A stretch of 56,791 bases of DNA. It comes from Deltaproteobacteria bacterium. Lineage in GTDB: Bacteria; Desulfobacterota; Desulfobulbia; Desulfobulbales; SURF-16. Both the position numbers and the translations under genes were made by a program. A model generated the notes under the pieces. That model saw only the letters and a program-made list of their open reading frames with translations, ran no database searches and had not been told where the DNA came from. The stretch is from assembly GCA_029933005.1 (NCBI GenBank), contig JAOZOY010000010.1, positions 1 to 56,791 of the forward strand. The letters are read 5' to 3'. Shown here piece after piece: positions 42,020-49,668 of this stretch. Within the stretch, counting starts at the first letter, position 1. Each line of letters opens with the position of its first letter.

Positions 42020-43543
42020 ATGCAGGATTTTGACTTTAATGGTCTGTTTACATATGACTTGGCAAATAACCATCAGGGTGACATGGAGCATGCCCTGAAT
42101 ATCATTAAAGCATTTGGTGACGTCAACCGCGATGCTGGTGTCCGGGGGGCACTGAAATTTCAGTTTCGTCAACTGGATACATTTATCCATCCGGATTACA
42201 AAAAGAAAAAGGATGTAAAGCATATTCCCAGATTTATGGAAACAGCCCTGACCAAGAAAGACTATGCCAAGCTGACGAAGGCCATTATCGATAGCAATAT
42301 GTACACCATGTGTACTCCGTTTGATGAAGAGTCGGTAGATATTATCCAGGAATTGGGCATAGAAATTATCAAGGTGGCCAGCTGTTCAGCATTGGACAGG
42401 CCCCTCCTCGAAAGGATCGCTGAAACAAATTATCCCATTGTCGCCTCGACAGCAGGCCTGAGCATGACCCAGATAGACAGGCTGGTCAGCTTCTTTGAAA
42501 CCAGGAATGTGCATTTTGCATTGATGCATTGTGTTGCCGTTTATCCGACACCAAGCGACAAGTTGAATTTAAACCAGATAGACTTGCTGAAAGAACGATT
42601 TCCGGGCATCCCCATCGGTTTTTCTACCCACGAAGACCCGGATGACTGCAATCCCATTGTTATTGCCTGTGCCAAAGGTGCAACACTGTTTGAGCGGCAT
42701 GTGGGGATGAATACGAAAAAATACAAGTTGAACACCTACTCTTCTGATCCCGAACAGACTGCCAAGTGGCTGGTCGCCTACAACGAGACCATAAAATCCT
42801 GCGGCGGTGAGAATCGCAGCCCGGCATCGCCTGAAGAGATAGCATCACTACGATCCTTAATGCGCGGCGTATACGTTAAAAAGCAGATTAAGAAAGGTCA
42901 AAAAATCACCCGGGATAAGGTCTATTTTGCTATGCCTCTGCAGGACGGTCAGCTGGTCAGCGGTGACTGGTTCGAAGGCATGAAGGCGGATAAGGATTAT
43001 GGTGCTGATAAACCCATTAGTGAAGCAGTTGCCAGTTCACCATTACCAGCAGAAGAGATCATCTATCGCATCATGCTGCAGGTCAAAGGCATGCTCAATG
43101 AGGCCAGAATTGAAATCGGCCGTAAAAGTTCGGTCGAACTTTCCCATCACTACGGCCTGGAACACTTCCGAGAATTCGGGGCGATCATTATCGATGTCAT
43201 TAACCGGGAGTACTGCAAGAAACTGATCATTCAACTGCCGAGGCAGAAGCACCCCTATCATTATCACAAGGTGAAGGAAGAAACGTTCCAGCTGCTGCAC
43301 GGCGACCTTGAGGTTGAGCTGGATGGGAACCGTATTAAGCCCCTGCCGGGCGATACCATTCTTGTCAAACCCGGTGAATGGCATAAGTTTCACACCCTCG
43401 GCGGGGCGATTTTTGAAGAAATTTCCACCACTCATTATAATGACGATTCGTTTTATGAGGATGAGCGGATCGCACGGCTGCCCCGTGAAATAAGAAAAAC
43501 AGTTATTCCGAATTTGAGTGTTGTTGAAAAAAATCAGGCTTAG
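42020..43543 (+). CDS. NeuB-type synthase with C-terminal cupin domain
   Basis: 507 residues from ATG 42020 (GGGAG 5 bases upstream; a GTG at 42005 is in frame). The N-terminal TIM barrel (about 1-270) is NeuB-like: FTYDLANNHQGDMEHAL, LKFQFRQLDTF, CTPFDEESV, IIKVASCSALDRPLLE, HCVAVYPTP, IGFSTHED and FERHVGMN. A short SAF-like domain follows (about 280-340). Residues about 370-495 form a cupin resembling D-lyxose isomerase (HPYHYHKVKEETFQLLHGDLEVELDG, PGDTILVKPGEWHKFHT), with two His and one Glu of the metal site. NeuB enzymes add phosphoenolpyruvate to an aldose to make a 2-keto-3-deoxy sugar acid. The fusion suggests that isomerisation and condensation are linked. Confidence 0.87.
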   Translation: MQDFDFNGLFTYDLANNHQGDMEHALNIIKAFGDVNRDAGVRGALKFQFRQLDTFIHPDYKKKKDVKHIPRFMETALTKKDYAKLTKAIIDSNMYTMCTPFDEESVDIIQELGIEIIKVASCSALDRPLLERIAETNYPIVASTAGLSMTQIDRLVSFFETRNVHFALMHCVAVYPTPSDKLNLNQIDLLKERFPGIPIGFSTHEDPDDCNPIVIACAKGATLFERHVGMNTKKYKLNTYSSDPEQTAKWLVAYNETIKSCGGENRSPASPEEIASLRSLMRGVYVKKQIKKGQKITRDKVYFAMPLQDGQLVSGDWFEGMKADKDYGADKPISEAVASSPLPAEEIIYRIMLQVKGMLNEARIEIGRKSSVELSHHYGLEHFREFGAIIIDVINREYCKKLIIQLPRQKHPYHYHKVKEETFQLLHGDLEVELDGNRIKPLPGDTILVKPGEWHKFHTLGGAIFEEISTTHYNDDSFYEDERIARLPREIRKTVIPNLSVVEKNQA

Positions 43544-43720
43544 GGTCTGTTACGAAATAAGCATTACATTTATGCATCTCTGCTTCGGGTCATATTTGAA
43601 CGATTCTCAATCACAAAATACTCGACGTAGCCCTGCACGCCTGCGGTTTTGTTCAATCGGCTCGTCTAAATCTAACCCAAATCAGACCGCCTAAACGTAA
43701 CACTTATTTTGTAATAGCCC
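43543..43720. mobile_element. Family F MITE-like element
   Basis: 178 bp with inverted ends GGGTCTGTTACGAAATAAG and (right, complemented) GGGCTATTACAAAATAAG, flanked by a 4-bp direct repeat CTTA (43539-43542 and 43721-43724). The ends recall IS5-group termini. Its first G completes the TAG stop of the NeuB-type gene; without it the stop would be TAA, so the protein is unchanged. It fills the gap 43544-43747. Confidence 0.65.
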
Positions 43721-43747
43721 CTTAATTGATCGAATGACAAGGAACAT

Positions 43748-44371
43748 ATGGCGATAAAAGTAATTGTCTTTGACTTTGATGGAACCCTGATTGAGTCAAA
43801 CCAGCTTAAATATGATGGGTATTTTGAGCTGTTTCCTGAAGAGGGTCGTTTTACAGATGTCATTCGTTCCGTCTTGAGGGAAATGTATGAAGAGAGTCGC
43901 TATGTTATTATAGAGACGATTCTCAGGCGACTTAATGAGACCACACCTGAAATTCTGCAGAAGCGATGTTCTGAGCTGGCTGAGCAATACAATGATATTG
44001 TCTTGGCCGGCGCCAAGACATGCCCGGAAAAAGAAGGGGCCAAAGCCCTGCTTGATTTACTGGAAGAAAAGTACAGGGTGTACCTGAGCTCAACCACTCC
44101 CGACACCCCCTTAAAGGAAATTATTTCCTTTAGAAACTGGGAGAGCTATTTTGAAGATGTAATCGGATTTCCCCATAAAAAGGATCAGACCCTGCAACGA
44201 ATAATGCGGTTTGAGAATGTGCAGCCCAATGAAATTGTAGTTGTCGGCGACGGAAAATCCGATCGCCAATCGGCTGCCGCAATCGGCTGTTTTTTTATTC
44301 ATGTCACAGATAATTTCAAATTGGCGGAAATTGATTCCATGATCGACGGATTGGGAAACCAAGTCGTTTAA
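43748..44371 (+). CDS. HAD-family phosphatase
   Basis: 207 residues with the four HAD motifs: VFDFDGTLIES (Asp-x-Asp nucleophile), LSSTTPD (motif II), K in FPHKKDQTL (motif III) and VVGDGKSDRQSAAAIG (motif IV). The cap is of the helical phosphoglycolate phosphatase type. In this position (NeuB, HAD, NeuA) it would remove the phosphate from the 9-phosphate (or equivalent) sugar acid made by the NeuB-type enzyme, as KdsC does for Kdo. Start at ATG 43748 with AAGGA 4-5 bases upstream. Confidence 0.85.
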   Translation: MAIKVIVFDFDGTLIESNQLKYDGYFELFPEEGRFTDVIRSVLREMYEESRYVIIETILRRLNETTPEILQKRCSELAEQYNDIVLAGAKTCPEKEGAKALLDLLEEKYRVYLSSTTPDTPLKEIISFRNWESYFEDVIGFPHKKDQTLQRIMRFENVQPNEIVVVGDGKSDRQSAAAIGCFFIHVTDNFKLAEIDSMIDGLGNQVV

Positions 44372-44471
44372 AGGACGTAATTTTTCAGGTAGGGCCACTA
44401 AATTGGCCTAACCACGGTTCTGAAACTTCAGGAGAGTTCCTGAACAGTAACTGAAGGGCAATGTGTAATAT

Positions 44472-45173
44472 ATGATTTCAGGTAAACGTATTTTAGTGGT
44501 GGTTCCTGCCCGCGGTGGCAGCAAAGGTGTAAAACTGAAAAATATTCGCCCGTTAAACGGTGTCCCCTTGGTTGCCCTGGTCGGGGAAGTCGTAAAACAG
44601 CTTCCCTACGTTGACCGGGCGGTGGCCTCCACCGATCACCCCGAGATCGCCAAAGTCGCCGAGGAGTCCGGCCTGGGTGTGCCTTTCATGCGGCCTGAAA
44701 CATTATCCGGTGACCTTGTCGCTGATGCACCGGTCCTTAAACACGCTCTGTTGGAATGTGAAAGGATCGATAACCAACGATACGATATCATCATCATGTT
44801 GCAGCCGACTTCGCCCTTTCGCAAACCGGAACATATTACGGCAGCAGTCAACAAAATGATCGACGGCGGTTATGATGCGGTCTGGACCGTCAGTGAGACC
44901 GATGCCAAGGCTCATCCCTTAAAACAGCTTGTTATAAAGGATGATCGACTTGACTATTATGATCCAGCTGCTGCTGACATTATTGCCAGGCAGCAGCTGG
45001 AACCACTTTATCATAAAAACGGCGTCGCTTATGTCCTGGCTCGCGACCTGATCGCCGATCAAGAGACGATCAAGGGAGAAAAAACTTCATATTTGGTTAT
45101 TGACGATATAATGGTCAATATCGACACTGAGTTTGATTTCAAACTTGCTGAATTCGTCATCCAAAACATGTAA
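44472..45173 (+). CDS. CMP-nonulosonate cytidylyltransferase (NeuA-like)
   Basis: 233 residues. VVVPARGGSKGVKLKNIRPLNGVPLVAL is the CTP-binding loop of NeuA/CMP-sialic acid synthetases. LLQPTSPFRKPEHI carries the conserved QPTSPxR motif, and VNIDTEFDFKLAE is the metal-binding end with two Asp. It activates the sugar acid made by the upstream genes. KdsB at 51390 is a separate, Kdo-specific enzyme, so the cell has two such pathways. The stop TAA (45171-45173) lies within the first four bases of MITE A6, so the last residues may differ from the ancestral protein. Confidence 0.87.
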   Translation: MISGKRILVVVPARGGSKGVKLKNIRPLNGVPLVALVGEVVKQLPYVDRAVASTDHPEIAKVAEESGLGVPFMRPETLSGDLVADAPVLKHALLECERIDNQRYDIIIMLQPTSPFRKPEHITAAVNKMIDGGYDAVWTVSETDAKAHPLKQLVIKDDRLDYYDPAAADIIARQQLEPLYHKNGVAYVLARDLIADQETIKGEKTSYLVIDDIMVNIDTEFDFKLAEFVIQNM

Positions 45174-45287
45174 ATGTTCGGCAGCACTCCACAGGAAGGC
45201 GATCAGGCTGCACAGCATGCCAGATAGCGTCGACTTCGATGTATAGCTGATCAGCCTGTTTATCTCGTAAAGTGTGCCAAACATTAA
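45170..45287 (+). mobile_element. Family A-type short element, copy A6
   Basis: About 118 bp: GTAAATGTTCGGCAGCACTC at the left and GTGTGCCAAACATT at the right, similar to the interior of A7 (AGGCGATCAGGC block, ATCAGCCTG...CTCG). The final TAC and the outer tail of the family are missing and no clean duplication is seen (only an approximate AAAACAT on both sides). It supplies the neuA stop codon and makes the next gene's frame look longer upstream. Confidence 0.7.
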
Positions 45288-45324
45288 AAAACATTATTAT
45301 CACAGAATATCTTCCCCAGCGATT

Positions 45325-46440
45325 ATGAAATGGTATATTTCAAAGCGATCTCAGGGACGAATTGTCGATCATGATCTTGCCGAAAGCCTCGCTGCACTTG
45401 CGGCTATTGAGGCGCGTCTCGATGCTATCAGCTATAATAATACTCAAGGGACAGCTTTTAGAATAATCGGCAATTGGCTAGTTCGTGAAGAGATATTACG
45501 GAACTATCTTCAACACATCTTTTTTCAAACCACATCTGATGTCACAATTCTTATTCCGGGCTTCCCAGTTCACGGCGCAACCAAGGCTCTCTATTATCTT
45601 ATTTTTGGTACTCGCATACGGGCGGATATATCAGCCAGTGCCGTATTTTTTCGTTCTAATATGCGCGTTTTTTACAATCAACAGCAGATGACCCTTTGGG
45701 TCGCCAGGCAGCAACAGTCACCGGAAAAGCTCAAAGAAGCAATGGTTGCTCGGAAACGATTCTCCTCAATCTCTGGGTTTCGACAACCCAAGGTCCTCAG
45801 GCAAGACACAGCCGCTAACCCGCCATATATACTTGAAGAACTTGTCTATGGCCGTCGTTTTGGCCAAACATCTGATTGGGAGGTGTTGGCGGATAAGGTG
45901 CTGCCCTGCTTGTTTAGGTTTTATGACCATGGTTCTATTCGCCATCGTCGAGCGGCCGAAATTTATAACGCGGATTGGATAAGCAATGAAATTGCCAGAC
46001 TGACTTCCGAAGTTAAGTGGAAGAATAAATGGGTACCTTTGTTACAATTTCTTAAAGCCTCTGAGGAATGTCTGTCCATGAGGGATGAAACAATACCCCT
46101 GTGCATTGGTCACGGTGATCTGGGGAAAAGCAATTTCGTTGTTTCTGTAAATGGTAATTTCGTCCTCTTGGACTGGGAAATATCACAAGAGCTACCTATT
46201 GCTGAAGAATTGATTAAACTTGTGTGTCAACACCCTCACCTGTTGCATTCTCTGTTGCCATATGTCCGGCGCAGGACTGAGGACCCAATAGCTATGCCGC
46301 CGAGACGTCAGTTCCTGCTTGCAACGCTTGATATAATTTCAGGCATGGGGAAATTTCAGGCAGGAAGACCTTGGGGAACAAAGAAAATAAAAAAGTGGTT
46401 ATGCCTGGCATCTATGCTTATTGCCGAGCAAGATTGCTAA
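45325..46440 (+). CDS. Phosphotransferase enzyme family (APH-like) protein
   Basis: 371 residues from ATG 45325; an in-frame ATG at 45274 lies in repeat A6 and is rejected. Kinase landmarks are the catalytic loop CIGHGDLGKSNFVV (His-Gly-Asp, Asn) and LLDWEISQ (metal-binding Asp). A region around residue 80-140 with RADISASAVFF and MRVFYNQQQMTLWVAR would form the N-lobe. The clan includes choline kinases, homoserine kinases and antibiotic kinases. Between the nonulosonate module and a GT4 it may phosphorylate a sugar or small alcohol such as choline for surface modification. Substrate unknown. Confidence 0.65.
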   Translation: MKWYISKRSQGRIVDHDLAESLAALAAIEARLDAISYNNTQGTAFRIIGNWLVREEILRNYLQHIFFQTTSDVTILIPGFPVHGATKALYYLIFGTRIRADISASAVFFRSNMRVFYNQQQMTLWVARQQQSPEKLKEAMVARKRFSSISGFRQPKVLRQDTAANPPYILEELVYGRRFGQTSDWEVLADKVLPCLFRFYDHGSIRHRRAAEIYNADWISNEIARLTSEVKWKNKWVPLLQFLKASEECLSMRDETIPLCIGHGDLGKSNFVVSVNGNFVLLDWEISQELPIAEELIKLVCQHPHLLHSLLPYVRRRTEDPIAMPPRRQFLLATLDIISGMGKFQAGRPWGTKKIKKWLCLASMLIAEQDC

Positions 46441-46502
46441 ATAATTCCTAAAAAAAATTAATGTTTTATTCCACTTTAGTAGGTTAGGAGATTGATGCAA
46501 AC

Positions 46503-47723
46503 ATGGATAAAAATCAACCTATTACATCGTTACCCATGCACATTGCACTATTTGTTCGCTCATTCGGCGGCAGTGGTGGCGCTCGTTTTATTATCAATCT
46601 TGCCCGCGGTCTGTCAGATAAAGGTCATCGCGTCGACCTCGTTATGGGACGTAAAGAAGGGTACTACCTGGATGAAATACCTGCCAAGATTAGGGTTGTT
46701 GACCTTGCAGTACATTCGTCCCTTCAGGCACTTGGTTCCCTGACTCGCGTTCATGGGGATGCTATTGCTCTTGCCAAAATAGTCTTGGCGCCTAAGTCCC
46801 ATTGGGTTCTGGGTGCAATCCCCGGTCTTGCGCGTTATCTCTTCTGTGAACGGCCACAAGTCATGATTTCTGCCATGGATTATCCAAATATTGCAGCTAT
46901 TCTGGCACGGGATGCATCCCGAGTTTCCACCAAGGTAATCGTCACGGCTCATATTGCTCTTTCCGTGAAGGTAGCAAAAAATCAGCAAAAGCGCAGAATC
47001 AGGGTATTTCCAAAGGTTGCGCAGCGTTTTTATCCGAAAGCAGATGCTATTGTTGCGGTTTCAAATGGAGTGGCAAAAGATTTGGCCAAAGTGATTAACC
47101 TGCCTCCTAATCGTATTACCACTATCTACAATCCTGTTATTACTCCTGAGATCAAAGACCACGCCATGGAATATGCATGTGATTGGTTTTCTCCTGGGTC
47201 ACCGCCGGTAATTCTTGCCGTTGGAAAGCTCAAGCCTGCAAAAGATTTTCCAACTTTATTGCGTGCTTTTGCCAGAGTCAGGGGAATGATGAAGGCTCGA
47301 CTGATCATCCTTGGTGAGGGAGAAGAACGTGTCAAACTTCTCAAACAGGCCCAAGATCTTGGCATTTCCGACTATCTCGATATGCCTGGTTTCGTTAAAA
47401 AACCTTTCAGTTATATGGCTAAAGCCTCGGTTTTCGTCCTTTCTTCAGCATGGGAAGGGCTTCCAACCGTTTTGATCGAGGCCTTGGCTTGCGGTTGTCC
47501 GGTGGTCAGCACTAACTGTCCTAGTGGACCTGCAGAGATTTTGGAAAACGGACGTTTTGGGACCTTGATTCCTGTGGGTGATTATGTTGCATTGTCGAAA
47601 GCAATTTTTCACTGCATAAAAAATCCTCCAGATCAAAATATCCTTATGGCCCGTGGTCGAGAATTTTCCATAGAACATGCAACCGAAGAGTACCTTGCCC
47701 TTGCCAAACATTTATGCACCTGA
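46503..47723 (+). CDS. GT4 glycosyltransferase
   Basis: 406 residues. HIALFVRSFGGSGGARFIINLARGL holds the GG-x-x-x acceptor-domain loop. The donor domain has AVGKLKPAKDFPTLLRAFA, LGEGEERVKL, VFVLSSAWEGLPTVLIEALACGCPVVSTNCPSGPAEIL and GTLIPVGD. EGLPTVLIEAL is the E-x7-E motif of retaining GT4 enzymes of the N-acetylgalactosamine/N-acetylglucosamine transferase type. Donor unknown; likely part of the surface glycan made by the preceding module. GGAG 12 bases upstream, embedded next to an 18-bp repeat motif (46469-46486). It is convergent with lptB; the 149-bp gap shows no gene. Confidence 0.85.
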   Translation: MDKNQPITSLPMHIALFVRSFGGSGGARFIINLARGLSDKGHRVDLVMGRKEGYYLDEIPAKIRVVDLAVHSSLQALGSLTRVHGDAIALAKIVLAPKSHWVLGAIPGLARYLFCERPQVMISAMDYPNIAAILARDASRVSTKVIVTAHIALSVKVAKNQQKRRIRVFPKVAQRFYPKADAIVAVSNGVAKDLAKVINLPPNRITTIYNPVITPEIKDHAMEYACDWFSPGSPPVILAVGKLKPAKDFPTLLRAFARVRGMMKARLIILGEGEERVKLLKQAQDLGISDYLDMPGFVKKPFSYMAKASVFVLSSAWEGLPTVLIEALACGCPVVSTNCPSGPAEILENGRFGTLIPVGDYVALSKAIFHCIKNPPDQNILMARGREFSIEHATEEYLALAKHLCT

Positions 47724-47872
47724 TAATTGTGCGATTATCTGTAAACAGAGATAAAAAGGGGGCAGATTCAACACGTACTCGGTGACAAAACAGAGCTGAA
47801 GACTGAACAGATCAGTGATTACATCTTTCGCATTTCCACATACACTTGATGGCGTAAGACAACAGGTTGTCG

Positions 47873-48598
47873 TCATAATTCAAACTTTTCCCCAAGGTAA
47901 ATTTCCCTGGCCTTGGGGCTGGCGGCAATGAGATTCGGCTCACCAAATTCCAGGATTTCTCCATGGTTAAGAATATATGCCTGATCACAGACCCCGAGAG
48001 TTTCGCGAACATTATGATCAGAGATCAACACGCCAATCCCTTTTTTTTTCAACTGGCCGATAATATTTTGTATATTTATGACAGCAATGGGGTCAACTCC
48101 GGCAAAAGGTTCATCCATCAATATAAATGCCGGTTCAATAACCAGGGCTCTGGCGAACTCAAGTCGTCTCTGTTCACCTCCTGAGAGAGTGTGGCCCATG
48201 CTTTTTGCCACATGTGTTAAACTGAAATCCGTCAATAACTGCTCCTGACGTTCCTTCCGTTCAGTCTGGCTGAGGTCAAGGGTTTCCAGGATTGCCATAA
48301 GGTTGTCCTCGACGGACAACCTTTGAAAAACAGACTTTTCCTGGGGAAGATAGGAGATCCCGGCTCTGGCCATGGTGTAAATCGGCAAGCCGGTTAACTC
48401 TTGATCATCGAGAAAAACCCGGCCTTTGTCGGGATGAATCAGACCGACAACCATATAAAAGGTCGTGGTTTTGCCGGCGCCATTTGGGCCTAATAGACCG
48501 ATGATTTGACCGGAATTGACTTCAAGGCTGACACCGTGAACAACAGTTCTGCCTTTATAAGACTTTTCCAGTCCCTGTGCTGAAAGTTTTCTGGCCAT
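47873..48598 (-). CDS. lptB: LPS export ATPase LptB
   Basis: 241 residues from ATG 48598 (GAGGA 5 bases upstream), the exact usual LptB length; an in-frame ATG at 48628 is less likely. Walker [10 protein letters not shown] at 37-45, signature [15 protein letters not shown], Walker [15 protein letters not shown] and the switch [10 protein letters not shown], all in the typical LptB form. It powers LPS extraction with LptFG. The C-terminus ends [11 protein letters not shown]. It is cotranscribed with lptC (72 bp gap). The lptA gene normally found between them is absent. The matching lptFG genes are at 20963-23115. Confidence 0.96.
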   Translation of the reverse strand: MARKLSAQGLEKSYKGRTVVHGVSLEVNSGQIIGLLGPNGAGKTTTFYMVVGLIHPDKGRVFLDDQELTGLPIYTMARAGISYLPQEKSVFQRLSVEDNLMAILETLDLSQTERKERQEQLLTDFSLTHVAKSMGHTLSGGEQRRLEFARALVIEPAFILMDEPFAGVDPIAVINIQNIIGQLKKKGIGVLISDHNVRETLGVCDQAYILNHGEILEFGEPNLIAASPKAREIYLGEKFEL

Positions 48599-48670
48599 TA
48601 ATTCCTCAGTTTTTTCTTCGCTATTCACGAAATAAATAATATTTTTACAATGCTGATAGCAACATGGGGC

Positions 48671-49234
48671 CTAATGACTATCCATGCCGTCGATCTGGGC
48701 TTTCACCTCGCTTAAGAGAAGCAGGGTTCGCTCTGTAACATCGATCCGCATGCCCTTGCCACTCACGATGTAGTGATCATCATTAATTTTTACCATTTTG
48801 TCGGTATGCAGGATATTGCCGGCTTCTTCATATTCAAGATAATCAGTCTGCAATGTGTTTTCCTGCGGACTGATCACGATCACATTAGAACTGACGGTCA
48901 TTTTCCGATATTCAGGCATTAATTCTCCCCGGTCGGCAGTAAGTTCTATATTTCCATTTTCCCGGTCAAAAAAGATTATATGAACATTTTTCATCCGGGT
49001 GATGCCATCTTTGGAGTGGGCGGCCGAGTCCGCCACCAGGGTCCACAATGGTTCTCCGGCACGGGTTTTGGTATATTTTATGTTTTTAAGAGTCAGGGCA
49101 ACATTATCGGGAATGAGCTCAAGGGTTGCCTCCGGCTTCAGGACACGATAATGACGCACTGCCTGTACCGCTAACCAACCGGTTATTGAAATAATGGCAA
49201 GAATTAAAAGATTACGGGTGGTTATTAGTCTCAT
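48671..49234 (-). CDS. lptC: LPS export protein LptC
   Basis: 187 residues: an N-terminal membrane anchor (about residues 8-25), then a periplasmic beta-jellyroll. The LptC/LptA-type pattern is seen in NIKYTKTRAGEPLWTLVADSAAHSKDG, NVHIIFFDRENGNIELTADRGEL, and NVIVISPQENTLQTDYLEY. LptC receives LPS from LptB2FG and passes it to the periplasmic LptA bridge. lptB follows. Upstream, a 434-bp gap contains two mobile elements (D3, A5), which have separated lptC from the tandem kinase gene. Confidence 0.88.
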   Translation of the reverse strand: MRLITTRNLLILAIISITGWLAVQAVRHYRVLKPEATLELIPDNVALTLKNIKYTKTRAGEPLWTLVADSAAHSKDGITRMKNVHIIFFDRENGNIELTADRGELMPEYRKMTVSSNVIVISPQENTLQTDYLEYEEAGNILHTDKMVKINDDHYIVSGKGMRIDVTERTLLLLSEVKAQIDGMDSH

Positions 49235-49274
49235 TATGAATTTAAATATAGCATTCGTCTGGTGTCGTGTAAAG

Positions 49275-49346
49275 GTAAGCGTTCACAGGCACCCAAGGTA
49301 AGTGAACGTAGAGAGACTCCGATCTCCGGCACCTGTGAACGCTTAC
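49275..49346. mobile_element. Family D element, copy D3
   Basis: 72 bp with perfect-looking ends GTAAGCGTTCACAGG and CCTGTGAACGCTTAC. No clear 8-bp duplication. It lies about 40 bases upstream of lptC and may affect its promoter. The remainder of the gap 49235-49668 holds A5 and no gene. Confidence 0.75.
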
Positions 49347-49492
49347 AGAATAAGGAGTTACTCGAAAGATTGGTGATTTTACCCCGTGATTGGTTACGTG
49401 TAAAGGCGCTTTCTTAAAGTGGTGATGCAATTAAGCCTTGAAATAAAATCTGTCACAACCATACTGATTTTAAGAAAAAATATGGATAGTTT

Positions 49493-49648
49493 GTAAATAT
49501 TCGGCTAGCACCCCATCTTTGAACGATCAGGCCTACTCGCATATGAATCAATATAGCTCACAGACCTGATCGTCCAAATATGGGCCACTATCCAAAATTT
49601 ACATTTCGGTGGTTTTTGTAATAATTTATTATCAAGCCGAATGTTTAC
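49493..49648 (+). mobile_element. Family A IS66-type MITE, copy A5
   Basis: 156 bp, one base different from A2. Perfect 8-bp duplication GATAGTTT (49485-49492 and 49649-49656). It is inserted about 20 bases after the end of the tandem-kinase gene. Confidence 0.95.
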
Positions 49649-49668
49649 GATAGTTTCAATGCCGTTCG

